DNA from: Pomacea canaliculata
Taxonomy: Eukaryota; Mollusca; Gastropoda; Architaenioglossa; Ampullariidae
DNA: 64,000 nucleotides
Direction: 5' to 3'
Assembly: GCF_003073045.1 (NCBI RefSeq)
Contig: NC_037597.1
Span: 10,141,217-10,205,216, forward strand
Below are positions 37,035-57,800 of the stretch, one piece after another. The first letter of the stretch is position 1, and each line of letters opens with the position of its first letter. The position numbers were made by a program, and so were the translations under genes. Below the pieces are notes generated by a model. That model did not search any database and had not been told where the DNA came from. It worked only from the letters and a program-made list of their open reading frames with translations.

Positions 37035-38966
37035 TTTTATTCATTATCAAGTGTTTATCTTCAGCATTTGAAATCTAGTAGGGTCTTAAATCATGTACAG
37101 TCCTGTTGAACTGATTGTTGTGTCTCAACAGAAAGACCTTCAGGTGTAAGCACTCTCTTTTGATAATGATGGCAATTAAGAGAAATTACCCTAACATTGG
37201 TTTTCATCAAATCTTCTAAGTTAAAAATTAACCATTTTTTTATTGAATATTTTGTTGAAACTCAAAGACATGAAAGGGAAATTTACATTATTGCAGTAGA
37301 GTGAGTGAAAATGAAAAACATGGTATCAAAGTGACAGATTTGGAACTTTTCTTTTCTGACAGACTTTGAAGAATGTAGATGAATGATGCACTTCAACATC
37401 ATGAAATTTAAACTAATAAAGTAGAACCATCTCTGTATGGACTCTCGTATCAAATCCATGGCATTGAAAATCCTGGTAAATGATGTGTAGTTAAATTGCA
37501 AATGGGCACTAATAGCAGTTTATTCACCCAATTCATTTCTTCACAAATTATAAGAGAAAGCATTATCTACAAGATGTGTCTGAAAAGTCATGGGACTGAT
37601 GTAAATATATTTCGAATTCAAAACAAACTACATGGCTTCTCCTCAAGTCCAATGCACGTTTTCATCTTTCTCTACCATGCTTCTGTGCACTGCTGAAAAG
37701 ATTGGATGTTGTCAGCTCAGTTGTTACAGCTCTGAAAAAAAAATCCAGCAGGAAACGTTAACATTTTTATTTTAACATTTTCTTGAGATATGGCAGAGAA
37801 GAAAGTAGTCCTCAGCAGCTTTGGGAAATTAACAGCATTTTGAATTTAGTTCTACAAAACATTCCTTGAAGTTTGGTTAGCCTTATCTCTGCAACAAGTA
37901 TCATTAAAACTGATTGCAGCAAAGGCTGTTAATGCAACATTTGTATCTACAGATTTTCAACATAAATGTTAAGGATTAATAAAGTCCAGAATCACCCTCA
38001 AATAGAAGTGTGCACTCAACACTTGATTTAATAAAATATGTACATGAAGGAACAGAGCTATAAAAATGAGGACACTGAGGTAACAATGAAAAGTATCAAC
38101 AAGGGGATATCGACAGAACAAACTAATCGAAAAACAGCTGTGTTTAGGATTGGTGCACGTGGAAAAGTTTAATGCACGTTTGAAAGGAAGGAAGCTCCAG
38201 TGCTTTTCTGTACCGTCATCAAAGAGCTAATGACCAGATGTTACTGTTCTGCGCCGAGTAAAGAAAAGAGCTTACACTGGCGAGAATGAACGGTGTAGGG
38301 GAGGGAAGCTCAAACAGCCCCCCTTTTTTTAATTTTCAATTACAGAGTTCTGTACTTTATGAAGTCTGTGATCAAAGGAATGGGTTGCAAAAGCTTTCGT
38401 ACCAATACTTAATTTTTTTTTTTCTATTCGTACACTAAGCCGGCCGGTACTACCAATACTATAATTATATAGACATGCATACTGGCAAGTGTACCACTGA
38501 TTTCCCGTTTATTGGCGGGCTGTCAACGGTCGATGCGCTTTTGCACCAAGTCAGATTAACCGTCTGGGCATGACTAAAGTATTACAAAGACTGGTTAATA
38601 AGTGAAGACGACAGTGGGTGAAGTTTGTTTTTTTAATTTTTTATTATTATTATTATTGCTGCTCTCAGGTAAACATTAGACCAAGAAACCTATACGTTTT
38701 GGGAAAGGAGAAACCTTGAATTTTGCCATAAAAGTAATGAAAATCGCCTTCTTCGTGCTTCTCCGGCAAAGCCACGATCCTCGTGATCTAAGGGGTTATA
38801 AAAATTAAAAACGCTGCCGAATGTCACTAAAGAAGGATCGAGGGACTGCAGTGGCGTAAGCACGGTCGTGTACAGGTGGATTGCGGTCTGTCTGCCAAGA
38901 CCAACGCATAGCCTCTTGCGAAGTTCTCCGCTGTTAGTCTCAGCGAACCTAAACAAAGAATTGTCT
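37035..38966. other. COX7A 3' flank, no gene seen
   Basis: AT-rich, with candidate poly(A) signals at 37,415 and about 37,978. A TTA run lies near 38,640-38,657. An 88-codon minus-strand frame (38,690-38,956) shows no family I recognise. Confidence 0.5.
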
Positions 38967-39114
38967 AAACCGGAAGCTTTGTAGTATTATGCCTCGCTTT
39001 AGTAGTTAATCTGAAATGTGAATAAACCGGAAGCTTTGCAGTAGCATGCCTCGTTTTAATAGTTAACTGAAAAAAAAAAGTCGTCTGCCAGCAGTCCAGT
39101 AATACAAGTTCGTG
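38967..39114 (+). repeat. dispersed repeat of unknown class, copy 2, with internal duplication
   Basis: The segment 39,023-39,114 is nearly identical to the reverse complement of 13,930-14,020. Its first about 50 bp (AAACCGGAAGCTTTG...TAGTTAA) are also present just before, at 38,967-39,012, so the unit was partly duplicated in tandem. Confidence 0.75.
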
Positions 39115-39449
39115 GTGTAAGGCTGTTTTACTCGCTCGCTCTCTTCTCATTCTCCCCCTCCCAGACTTTGCTGTGTATATATTGTTCAGAGCCATGGGTA
39201 ACAGCGAGTACATAAAAGGTAGAATACACAAATATGACCTCGTACATTACTCTTTTCCTTTAACTATAATCCTGTAAAACTGCAGATTTATATTTATATC
39301 GCAGGTCCTATACTGATGACAAAGGCACTATATAGTTCTAATCGTCATTAATTGTTCGAAGCACACATCTTTCACCTGACTGCTTCCTTAATAAGCTAAA
39401 CTATTAATAGTTTGCTATGACTGTTACTATGCTATGACTTCTTCGCTCA

Positions 39450-39840
39450 TCTGATGAAACGACTTCGATCTTCGAATTCCAGTAATAGCAAAGACGTATA
39501 TATATGGCCAGCGGTCTTTCTCCTACCAAACCCCATCAACTTGGAACAGACTACCCGTCAGCTTTCGTCACTCTGATTCTCTTACCAAACTCAAGACGCA
39601 CTTTTCATAACAGAGACTTTGCTGCGACCCTGTCCTGACAATGAGCATGCAGAATGTGTGTCCGTAGTCCGTACAGTATTTATACACTGTGTATGAAGAA
39701 GTGTTTCTGTTACATGCGACTATGGGAGCATGGTGTTAGCGATTCCGTTTCTATGGATATGTCCATCACACCTGTAAACCGCTCAATCTGAGCATCATTG
39801 GAAGAGTGCTGTAAAAATGTTCATTATTATTGTTTAAAAT
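39450..39840 (+). mobile_element. decayed LINE 3' tail
   Basis: The plus strand encodes RSFSYQTPSTWNRLPVSFR and DSLTKLKTHF near 39,508-39,606, the C-terminal block common to CR1/Jockey-group LINEs. About 230 bp of 3' sequence follows, ending with a CTGTAAAAATGTTCATTATTATTG-like terminus near 39,835. Confidence 0.7.
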
Positions 39841-48800
<8,960 letters not shown>

Positions 48801-49990
48801 AAGGGGAGAGAACTGAAAGGAAACTGTAGTGAAATGAAAACTAACTGCAGCTGACAATGACAACACTGAGTATGAAGAAGTGTTATGAACAATCCTGAAA
48901 AGCTTAAAGGTGTAAAAATATTCTAAAAATTTCAAAACAGCAACAAATGATGATCTTGCTATTTTCCTTTACCACATTGTCTTGTATAAATAAGTGCTTT
49001 AAGTCTCCCACCATGGAAATTATATCTGAATAAATGCAGTAACTGCAGGTCTTGTGAGCTTCTATCTAGACCAGTATAAAAGGGTATGTGGACACATGAG
49101 AAAGAGAGGTTGGCATTCTGTGTATGTATCTGTAATGTATTTTATTAACTGCTTATTCATCTGAGAGAGTTGGTTAGTTCTCACCCAGCATGACTTTCTA
49201 CCTACAAATTCTATAGTCCCACTTAATTACACTAATAATTTAAACCTTGAAATGGGATCTTAGTTTTTCCAGTATTTACTGTGATAGCAAGCAGGTCACA
49301 CCATTATTATTTAGTTGTCAATCAGCACAAGAAAAATAAAGCCACAAGATTTCTGATAAGTTATTTTACTTTAACTATGTATAAGTGGTAACTTTTTAAT
49401 TTATTGGAAGCAAACTTTTAAAATCACTTTATTACTTGCATGTTGTATATGAAGCACTATGAATTAAAGTGAATTTTTCTCAGAACTATGCAAGCCTTTT
49501 AGCTTAACAAATTATGTTATTAAAATATGTATATAAATTTTTGTCACTGGAATTTTAAAGTTCAACTTCAATGATCATAAGAATTTTTAATTTTGCAGTT
49601 TGATGACAATCCTATAGTTGTTATCTGGTATTGGTCAGTAGTTGGTACCTGCTATTGTTCATTCTGATTTTTATTCAGATTTGTTCATTCTGATGCTTGC
49701 TTTACTGTCATTTTAAAGACTAAGGAATTATTAGTTTAAGAAGTATACACTATTCACTTGCTGTCTAGCCACAATATGTCTCACACATTTCTTCGCAAAA
49801 GGTGAGAGTGGTGATATAATGAGGGTATATGATCCACAGCATATGCACGTCTGTAGAATACACTGGGTAAGACTTCAATAAATGCTCTTTCACTACAGAT
49901 CATATTCCTTGCAATTCTAAAAATATCCTGTGAACTGACACAGCAGGACATCTGAATAATATAAAGCCTTTTCACAGAACAGTGCAATTG

Positions 49991-50040
49991 TGATGACAAC
50001 ATTCAGTGACCTCAGTGATGACAACATTCAGTGACCTCAC
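49991..50040. repeat. 25-bp tandem duplication
   Basis: Two head-to-tail units beginning TGATGACAACATTCAGTGAC, identical except for the final base. Confidence 0.9.
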
Positions 50041-52699
50041 ATTCACAAACCAAATGTGTTGTACTGATTCCAGTTCTGAATGTTTACCAGCATGCATTTA
50101 TGTAAGAAAGTTACCTACAGATTGAGCTCGGACTGCCAGCCTAACTAAAGCAGTCACTGAACACCTGTATGATTTTTGTCTTTTAAGGATGATCACTGAA
50201 TAAAAAAAAGAAGAGAGATAAGCCCTTTTTTCACAAAGTTTCTGTAAAATCAACAAAAATATCTGTCCAGACCTGTGAACCATGAACATTTTAGGGATGG
50301 CGAAGTTGAGAGATGCATTTAGAAGCTTTTTGGTAGAAAAAAACAGTGTGCCAGAATGAATGGCAAGATAACAAGCCTTTTATGTGAAGAAGTTGTCATT
50401 GGCTATTTTATTTTGATACATCTGAGTTGAGTCAATGATCTGGTGACATAAATAAAAAGATAGCCCTGGTAAAAATAATGTGCATGAAAACAGATTTTTG
50501 TGCCAAGCAATGAATGCTTTTTTTAAATGTTGTATTTGCTATTTAATTGTGTTGAGCAGGCCTGTGATACTGTTGATCCCAACAGATCGAAGCATTGCAC
50601 TATGAAGTGTATGATGCACATATCATTAATACTGTAAACATGTACTTATCTTTATTGTTCTGAGTTTACAGATCAGAAACATTCCATATATTGCCTTAAC
50701 AAGATCTTCATATGTCAGAACCACATTTCTTAATAAAAGAAGAAACTTCTGAGCATGGGTTGTTTCACTAAGTGTAATATGATTTTCTGAATGATCTTTA
50801 TTGAAAAAGCAGCTTTTAAAGAACATGAAGCCACTCGATCAATAAAACTTTTAAGAAGGCAGCTTACAAATTTGTGAGACTGTTACACATGTTAACTTAA
50901 GTTTTTAATGCTTTTTGTTGTGGTTAGTTTTAAATTAGCACTTGTGTAATCACAATGTCTTTCATCAATGCAGCACAATGTGGTGCAGAATTGTGAATTA
51001 AATTATGTAACACACTATATAATTCTTATTTAAACAAATCCTATTTACTCATGCGTTATTCACAAAAGAAAATGGAATGCATATTATTTGAATAATACAG
51101 AGCAAGAGACTTTGTGCATAATCCATGACAATTGTAAAGCAGATAAAAAAATACTGTCAATTCACTATGCAGAATTGTATCAAAATGAAGTTCATGGCTT
51201 TAAGTCTGGTTAATATCTGCCATGAAAACATGTCAAGCCAGTATACATTCCTGAATCCTAAAAAGTTTGAATGGGTACAGCAATCTGCACTCAAGTTACA
51301 TTACAAAGTACAGTACAAGTACTAAAAAAACCCATTAACTTGACTTAATCAGTTTACAGGTTGTTAACCTTTTCTTGAATTTTCTGCTCTGTCTATATGA
51401 GTATACAAAAAGTATATTATTCTGCATCAACTTTTAAGAAATAAACACATCAGTTATTCTATGATGTTCACTGTATGTAAGCTCTGGACTGAAGGCAATG
51501 ATGCAGAATTTTTAAACTTCATAAAGCATAGTCATAACCTGATGCTATACAAAACAGTCAATATTGCAAAAACCATCTCATATCTTCTGGATTTTTGTTA
51601 AAGGAGTCTAGCTCTTCCACTGAAGTAAATAATTTTATCTCAAAATTTGATATAAAAATATAAAAAGTTTGTAATTAGAATTAGGAAAATCAAAATAATT
51701 TAACTCTTTTCAGTCACTTGCATATACCATATCAAGCAGTGATCTTGGGGTCAGGAAATACGAAGCTTGAAAGAAGAGAACAAATATGAATTTTGAGACA
51801 AGTTATCAGGTGAAAACTGCCTAAATCAAAGATCCTTTTCTATCCATAACAAAATCCAAAAATCCTAAATCCATAACAAAATGATACAAATAATGAATTT
51901 ATGTCTTGAACTTTCTCTTTCCCACATGCACACACAAATGCTCAAGTGAAAGTCAAAGGACCAGCTTGCACAAAAGAACACACTGATATTAAACTTTAAT
52001 AAATATTTAAATTAAAAAAATATTTCACCCATCATTTGGTTTGCACTAGGATGCACACAAGATTAATTGTACATACATGCATTTTTTCCTCAAAGAAACG
52101 AAGTGTACATGCATACATGTTCTGCCCATGCACACACAGAGGGCTGAATAAAATGAGAATTTCCCCACAGAGATTATCAAATTTCAACGTTCAAGGATAT
52201 TTCCAGGTTTAGTCAATAAGTTTTAAAAAGATCTTCCAAAGCCGGATTTAAATTATGTTATTTTGCCCAAAGTTAATTGGCCAATAACACCTCTTCAGCA
52301 CAAGGCATATTATTGTTACCAAGATATGCATCTAAAATAGCTTTTAACTGCTAGAGGAATACACCATTCAGTTTGTGTGCATTTGTTTGTGTCATGCATG
52401 TGCAAACTCTATTTTTAACACTAAACAGCTATACAAAATCTTAAACAACCACACACCATATTGCTATTTTTTTTTCCTGAGAAAAGACCAACAGCAAATT
52501 TTATTTATAATTTATTTATTGCAAGGCCATTTGGGGATCTCAAGAAAAGAGGATCACAATGTGCTCGGCTGCCTTCTTTTTGGTTTTGTTGTAAATGTTC
52601 TGTGCATATAATCTTCAGAGATAGGGAAATAGCAGTAGTGACAGGCTTCCAGTGATTATAATTCTTTTTAATAATCTTCCAACATCAGTGTACAGTACT

Positions 52700-53035
52700 G
52701 TTTCAATTTTTAAAAGAGTAAACTGTTGATCTAAAATGGTAACAATGAGGGAAATTCTCATAGCAAAACTGATAAACTGTCTGGGCAAGTTTAAAGCTGT
52801 CACTGACCTCACCTAATTTTTCACCATAAGGCCAAGTCAGTTCTTTAAACTTCAGAGTTTTTTTTGTAAACATGTAAAATGTTAAGGAACAAAGAACAGC
52901 ATGCTGTGGTATACCAGATGTTACATCCACAAGCACATCACTACATTGTTCCATAATGAGCAAGCAGTAGAGTATTTTCGAGAAACCTGTTTGAAAGTGT
53001 ACCTCTAAATAATGCATTTCTTCAGACTGAAACAA
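52700..53035 (-). mobile_element. LINE reverse-transcriptase scrap
   Basis: A 110-codon minus-strand frame contains VLVDVTSGIPQHAVLCSLTFYMF, which matches the reverse transcriptase motif VTSGVPQGSVLGPLLF. The rest of the frame fits poorly, so only a short decayed piece remains. Confidence 0.5.
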
Positions 53036-53220
53036 AAAATGGGGGAGGGGTAGGTTTACATGCTAACTTTAGTTTTTTCTTCTTCTTTGCTGTAAGCTCA
53101 TAAAATACTGATATATTCCCAGAGATCTCAAATTAGTGCAATGAATATCAGCTTTTGCTAATTTTATGCCATAAAATTCTTAACCACCAATTTTTCTCTT
53201 TAAATAAAAAACCAAGTTAT

Positions 53221-53470
53221 GAAAGAAGGCTCCATAGCCTGGTGGTTAGGGCGTTTCACTGTCAAGTAGAAGGGTGGAAGTTTGTTGGTTTGAGGAATGT
53301 TTGGACCTGTGCTTGGACAGCTCCCTTTACCCACTCTGCAGTAATGGGTATGTGATTTATCAGTGAAGGTAAAGATGGCAGTATGTGTGGATTGGGCTCT
53401 GCCTTCCATATGCTGTTCTTTAAACACAGTAAACGGACATTCACTGCCCCTACAGCTTGTAGGTAGTTTT
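53221..53470 (+). repeat. tRNA-derived SINE family B
   Basis: A pol III A box (TAGCCTGGTGGTTAGGGC, from 53,235) and B box (GGTTTGAGGAA, 53,287-53,297) lie at tRNA-like spacing. A SINE body follows with GGTAAAGATGGCAG, GGGCTCTGCC, TTTAAACACAG and TGCCCCTACAGC. It is not a tRNA gene, because no cloverleaf or anticodon arm forms. Confidence 0.75.
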
Positions 53471-54878
53471 TCTTACATACAATGTTGTAACATTTCTGTG
53501 TGCTACTTATTAAATTTTGCAAAAACAATTTTAAATTACTTGACATGAAACAGATAACATTATTGCTCCACAGAAATAATGCTTGGAAAAAGAGCTTTTT
53601 GGAATGTTTGTGAAGTGTGCTGTACAACTAAATCTCAATGATAGAAATACTGTAGAATGTCATGGTTACGTGAAATCACAGACTTGTCCTGATCTAATAT
53701 TTGAAGACATTGGTCACTATTTGCAGAACTAATGTACAATGCATAACAATTGCTGGTTGCACATTAATGTCTTAGGTCATCTCCTGAACAGCATGAAAAA
53801 CACTTCACATATAAATTTCTAGCAAACAAACACCTCTTTTAATCCTTCTTGCGAAGTCCTGGTTTGCTCCCCACATAGTGAGGTTCACCAAGAGATTTTG
53901 TGTCTCATATAAACATACATTCTGGAACAAGAGGGAAAATATCTACACGATGATCAGTTTTGAAAACCCAGTGCTCAGTGCATTGACCTCATGCTTTCAC
54001 AAAACGTTTAATTATCAAGAGCCACCAGTAACTGTGTCTTTAATTACTATGATGATATCAACATGAACATTACTCTTGTCTGGGTAGGGGAATATCAACA
54101 GAATGGGAAGCAAACAACAGACATGCAGGACTTAGGAGGAACATCTGTCAGCATAACATGAGAGTCCTTGTTAACATCCAAACAGAGGAAACAGGATTGA
54201 TAACAGTTATTCTCAGTAATGTCTGTCCAGTGAAGGAAGAGTGTAGCTGCTTAAGAAACTCTTTGACGTTTTGGCAGCTGTGGCCTGCAGACAGAAAGGA
54301 TCAGATTAAAGCAGTTACAAAAGTTTCAACATTTCACTGGGACAGTCACATGCAAAGTGTGCGAAAGGCAAACCTGTGTTGGACATGACATGAAGCTCAA
54401 AGTTATTGGTGAGTTAGCATAGCAAACAGGTTGATTAAATGTGAATTTTTATTTGTATTTTTTCTTTCAAAGAAAAGCATACATGGACTGACTTAAATTT
54501 GTATTTCCCATGACACTGAAGGTCGCTGTAAATGTGACAGCTTCAGGCATATGCTAATGAGGAATTGCACACTTGTGAGCAAACCAGCATTTGTGACATC
54601 ATGGGAAATCTTTTTTGAAAAACTCAGGTAAAAACTGTATTATGTGCTTATACCTCCTGGACAGATATTTTCACTAAGATTTTGAGAATTAGCATATTTT
54701 AATGACTTCTTGTCAAATATTATGTCCTTGTCATAATGTCATGACATTAAATTAACTTTCTGCTCTAAATTAACAATGTTCAGTCTTCCACTTCCCAGAA
54801 ACTCAAGCAGGTCACATTTCCTGACATTATTTGTTATGTGCCAGCCAGGAACTTACACATTCCATTGTTGAAATTGTA

Positions 54879-57800
54879 TCATACCTTGTGAGGCTTGTAT
54901 GCATTGCTGATTGTGGGAAGTAGGGCAGTTGAGCCAGCACCATCAGCCAGTTTGTTGAAGGCAGCAGAAAAGGAAGTAGAATGAAAAGTGGGGTTGAAAG
55001 TAGCCTGATGCATGGGAACACGAGGAAGAAGGCCTGTGTGGTGCATATACCCATGGCTCTCAGTCTGACGCTTGTTCCTCCTCTGCAACAATCATTAACC
55101 AATTCTGCAACTGTGAAACACAAACCTGTCCTCTACAGCAGTAGGGCTGTAGCTGTAGGCCATAACAACACTAAGAAACAGAGTTGCACTGCACTCAAAG
55201 TTGAAGTTAGAGAAGAATGCAACAGTAGGATGCCCTTCTGTCACAGATAATGTAACTGGGAACCTAACTGACACTTGTTGACATGCATATTTCTGATCTA
55301 GTAGAAGCAGACTGTTATATTCCTTCATTCACAGAGTCTTGTTCCACCATTGACTGTGGTGAAACAAAATCATGAGAGTTCCATGGCCCTTTATGATATA
55401 CAAAGAAAAATAGTCTTTGAAAGGAAGTGAGTTATTATATCATTCCATCTACATTATAGAGATAAATCAGCTCTGCCTCCATAAAAGCTCTTTGGTGTTC
55501 ATTCTTGCAAGACTGGCCCATCCCTAGAAACAACAAAGAGGAAACATCATAGTTTATTCCTTGTTACTCCTTGAGGACCATAGGGCCACAACAACACCTC
55601 ACCAGTGGACCCAGTTTTGGGCAGCACCCCTCAGTTGGGCCCATGTGGCTCATGTCCTTTGCCTCACTCTCTACTGTTCTTGGAAACATCATACTGGTTA
55701 CAATTACAATACCTTTAGACAATTACCCGTTTTCTCTCCTTTAATGTCTGTGAGTGAAGTGGTAGAGACTGAGCCTTGGGAATAGTCGGGTACATTGTGA
55801 TTTCTGTTAGCTCTGCTTTGGTAGGAGAATGTTGCTGATCTGTGGCAATGGTGACATCATGAGTAGTGATTCCACTGGACAGCTTTTCACCGCTGCCATC
55901 AGTATTATCCACAGAGGCATTTTCTTGCACAGCATTCACTGATTCTTGCAGATGCCTCTGTTTGGCAATGGAAGTTGCTTTCTTCTCCATATCCCTGAGG
56001 ATAAGATAAGCAATCAAACTCTTATTTATATGTCGATATACCTAATTTTAATGCTCGTGGGAACACAAATTTTGCTTGTATCTGTTGCCTACATGTATAC
56101 ACACACCAAAGATTATTCTAGGACACCTAAAAACTGGGGCCCTAGAAAGAAAACATGAGGTCCATTTAGAGTAAAAGAGTGGCATTGATATGGAACATTT
56201 TATTAATTACACTCGATCTCTATTTAACATAAAATCTGACGCAAAACAGCTCAATAATATCAAAGAAATTGAAGACAGACAAAATTACCCTTGGTGAAAA
56301 TATTCTTTTTACAGAAAGTTTGAGAAATTTTTAGTGACAAAAGTGCATTTATTCACCAGTTGCAAATATTTATTGCTCTTTCTTGGTCTAGTTTCAGCTC
56401 TGCTTGAAATATGCTGCATGAATGGATGATTACAGCCTTAATAAGTTTGTTTCTGGTAACCGATGAGGCAAGAAGCTATTTTCTGGTATGACTGTCTTCC
56501 TAATGCTGCTTTGTGAGATCTGCTGTATTGTTAAAAGTGTTTTGTCTGAGCTGACCTGAACTCTTTGAAGTAGTGATGTTTGAGAGCCTGCCTGGCTGTG
56601 ATACGGTCATCTGGGTCATAGGTGCACAGCTGGTAAATGAGCTCAATAGCTTCTTGTGAGACATGAGGTAGAAGCCGTTCTATTCCTGATCCTTTTTTGG
56701 GAGGAAAGTTAAAACTCATACCTCTAGACCTGTAAAAGAAGCAGCATAAATAACACTGTTATTTCCAGATTTCGCATTGAGCGCATCTTTGTGATGCGGA
56801 TACTGGCGCGCTATAAAACTATAAAACTACATCAGATTGTTTTCATTCTGTGACAATCTACTGCTGTAGCCAGCTGTAGTTTTTTTTCTTGGATATTGTT
56901 ATTTGTAGTGCAATCCTGCATAATAAACACCTATTGCCATGACACAGATACTGTGAAAAAACTGACAGTTAATTATGGAATGTAAATAGATCATTGTCGT
57001 ATCCTAGGGAAATGACTATTAATAGTCTAGACAGAGGACCTTAATAAACCCCTCTGGGAAGAAAGATACAGGAGGTGGGAACCCAGAAGAGGAGTCAGAG
57101 ACAAGACTGTATAGAAGAAAGATGTCATGCCATAGAACAGACGATAAGACTGATATGTGTGTGTAAATAAATATATGTATTTATGTTCAATTTGAGTTAA
57201 GCAGTGAGTGCAAGAGAAAGAAGATATAACAATGGTGATGAGGAAAACAAGCGACGTAGCCGAAGGAATAGGTTTCACAGTTTGCTTGCCAGACCACCAC
57301 CATTTGAACCTATGGGTGACATGAACAGAGCAAGTGTTCAGTGGACATTATGGCTGAAGAATTCGAAGCTTATACAGACAGTACGGGATTCTTCATCTCT
57401 ACTGATGAGAATACCAACAAGAGACAACGAAGAGCACTGTTGTTATATACCATAGGAAGACAAATAAGAGACATGTTAAAAACTTTGCCTGACAGGGAAA
57501 ATGAAGAAGAATAAAAGAAAGCAGTGATTGCTATCAACAAACATTACATGGTGCATCTGAATGCAACTTTTATGCGCCACAAGTACCGAAAATTAATACA
57601 AGAAGGAGAAACTATTCATAATTCTGTTCATGAGGAGATATCAGATAGGTACAAGACTCTTTTGTTATTAATATGTTACACTTAGGTTTATGAGTAAAAA
57701 GTGGGAAGAAGATCCATTGACATTTAATCTTGTGAGTACTGGAGACATAAATTGTTTGACTAATTCTTGTTTGATAGTAGGCTAGATTGTTATAGAATCA

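Larger units (their letters stand above)
48801..54878. other. convergent spacer between ANKEF1 and MOK
   Basis: About 6 kb with no recognised host exon. The left end is ANKEF1 3' UTR (AATAAA at 49,029-49,034); the right end is the MOK 3' UTR (minus-strand AATAAA at 54,448-54,453). It holds a 25-bp tandem duplication, a LINE reverse-transcriptase scrap and one SINE. Confidence 0.6.

Noticed and set aside
38690-39231. Two 88-codon minus-strand frames
   Set aside because: No family recognised; the second lies over a dispersed repeat.
53221-53300. A tRNA gene
   Set aside because: A and B boxes are present, but no cloverleaf with an anticodon arm can be formed; it is the head of a SINE.
57204-57455. 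An 83-codon host gene inside the MOK intron
   Set aside because: It lies between two LTRs and has gag-like character; it is part of a broken LTR element.
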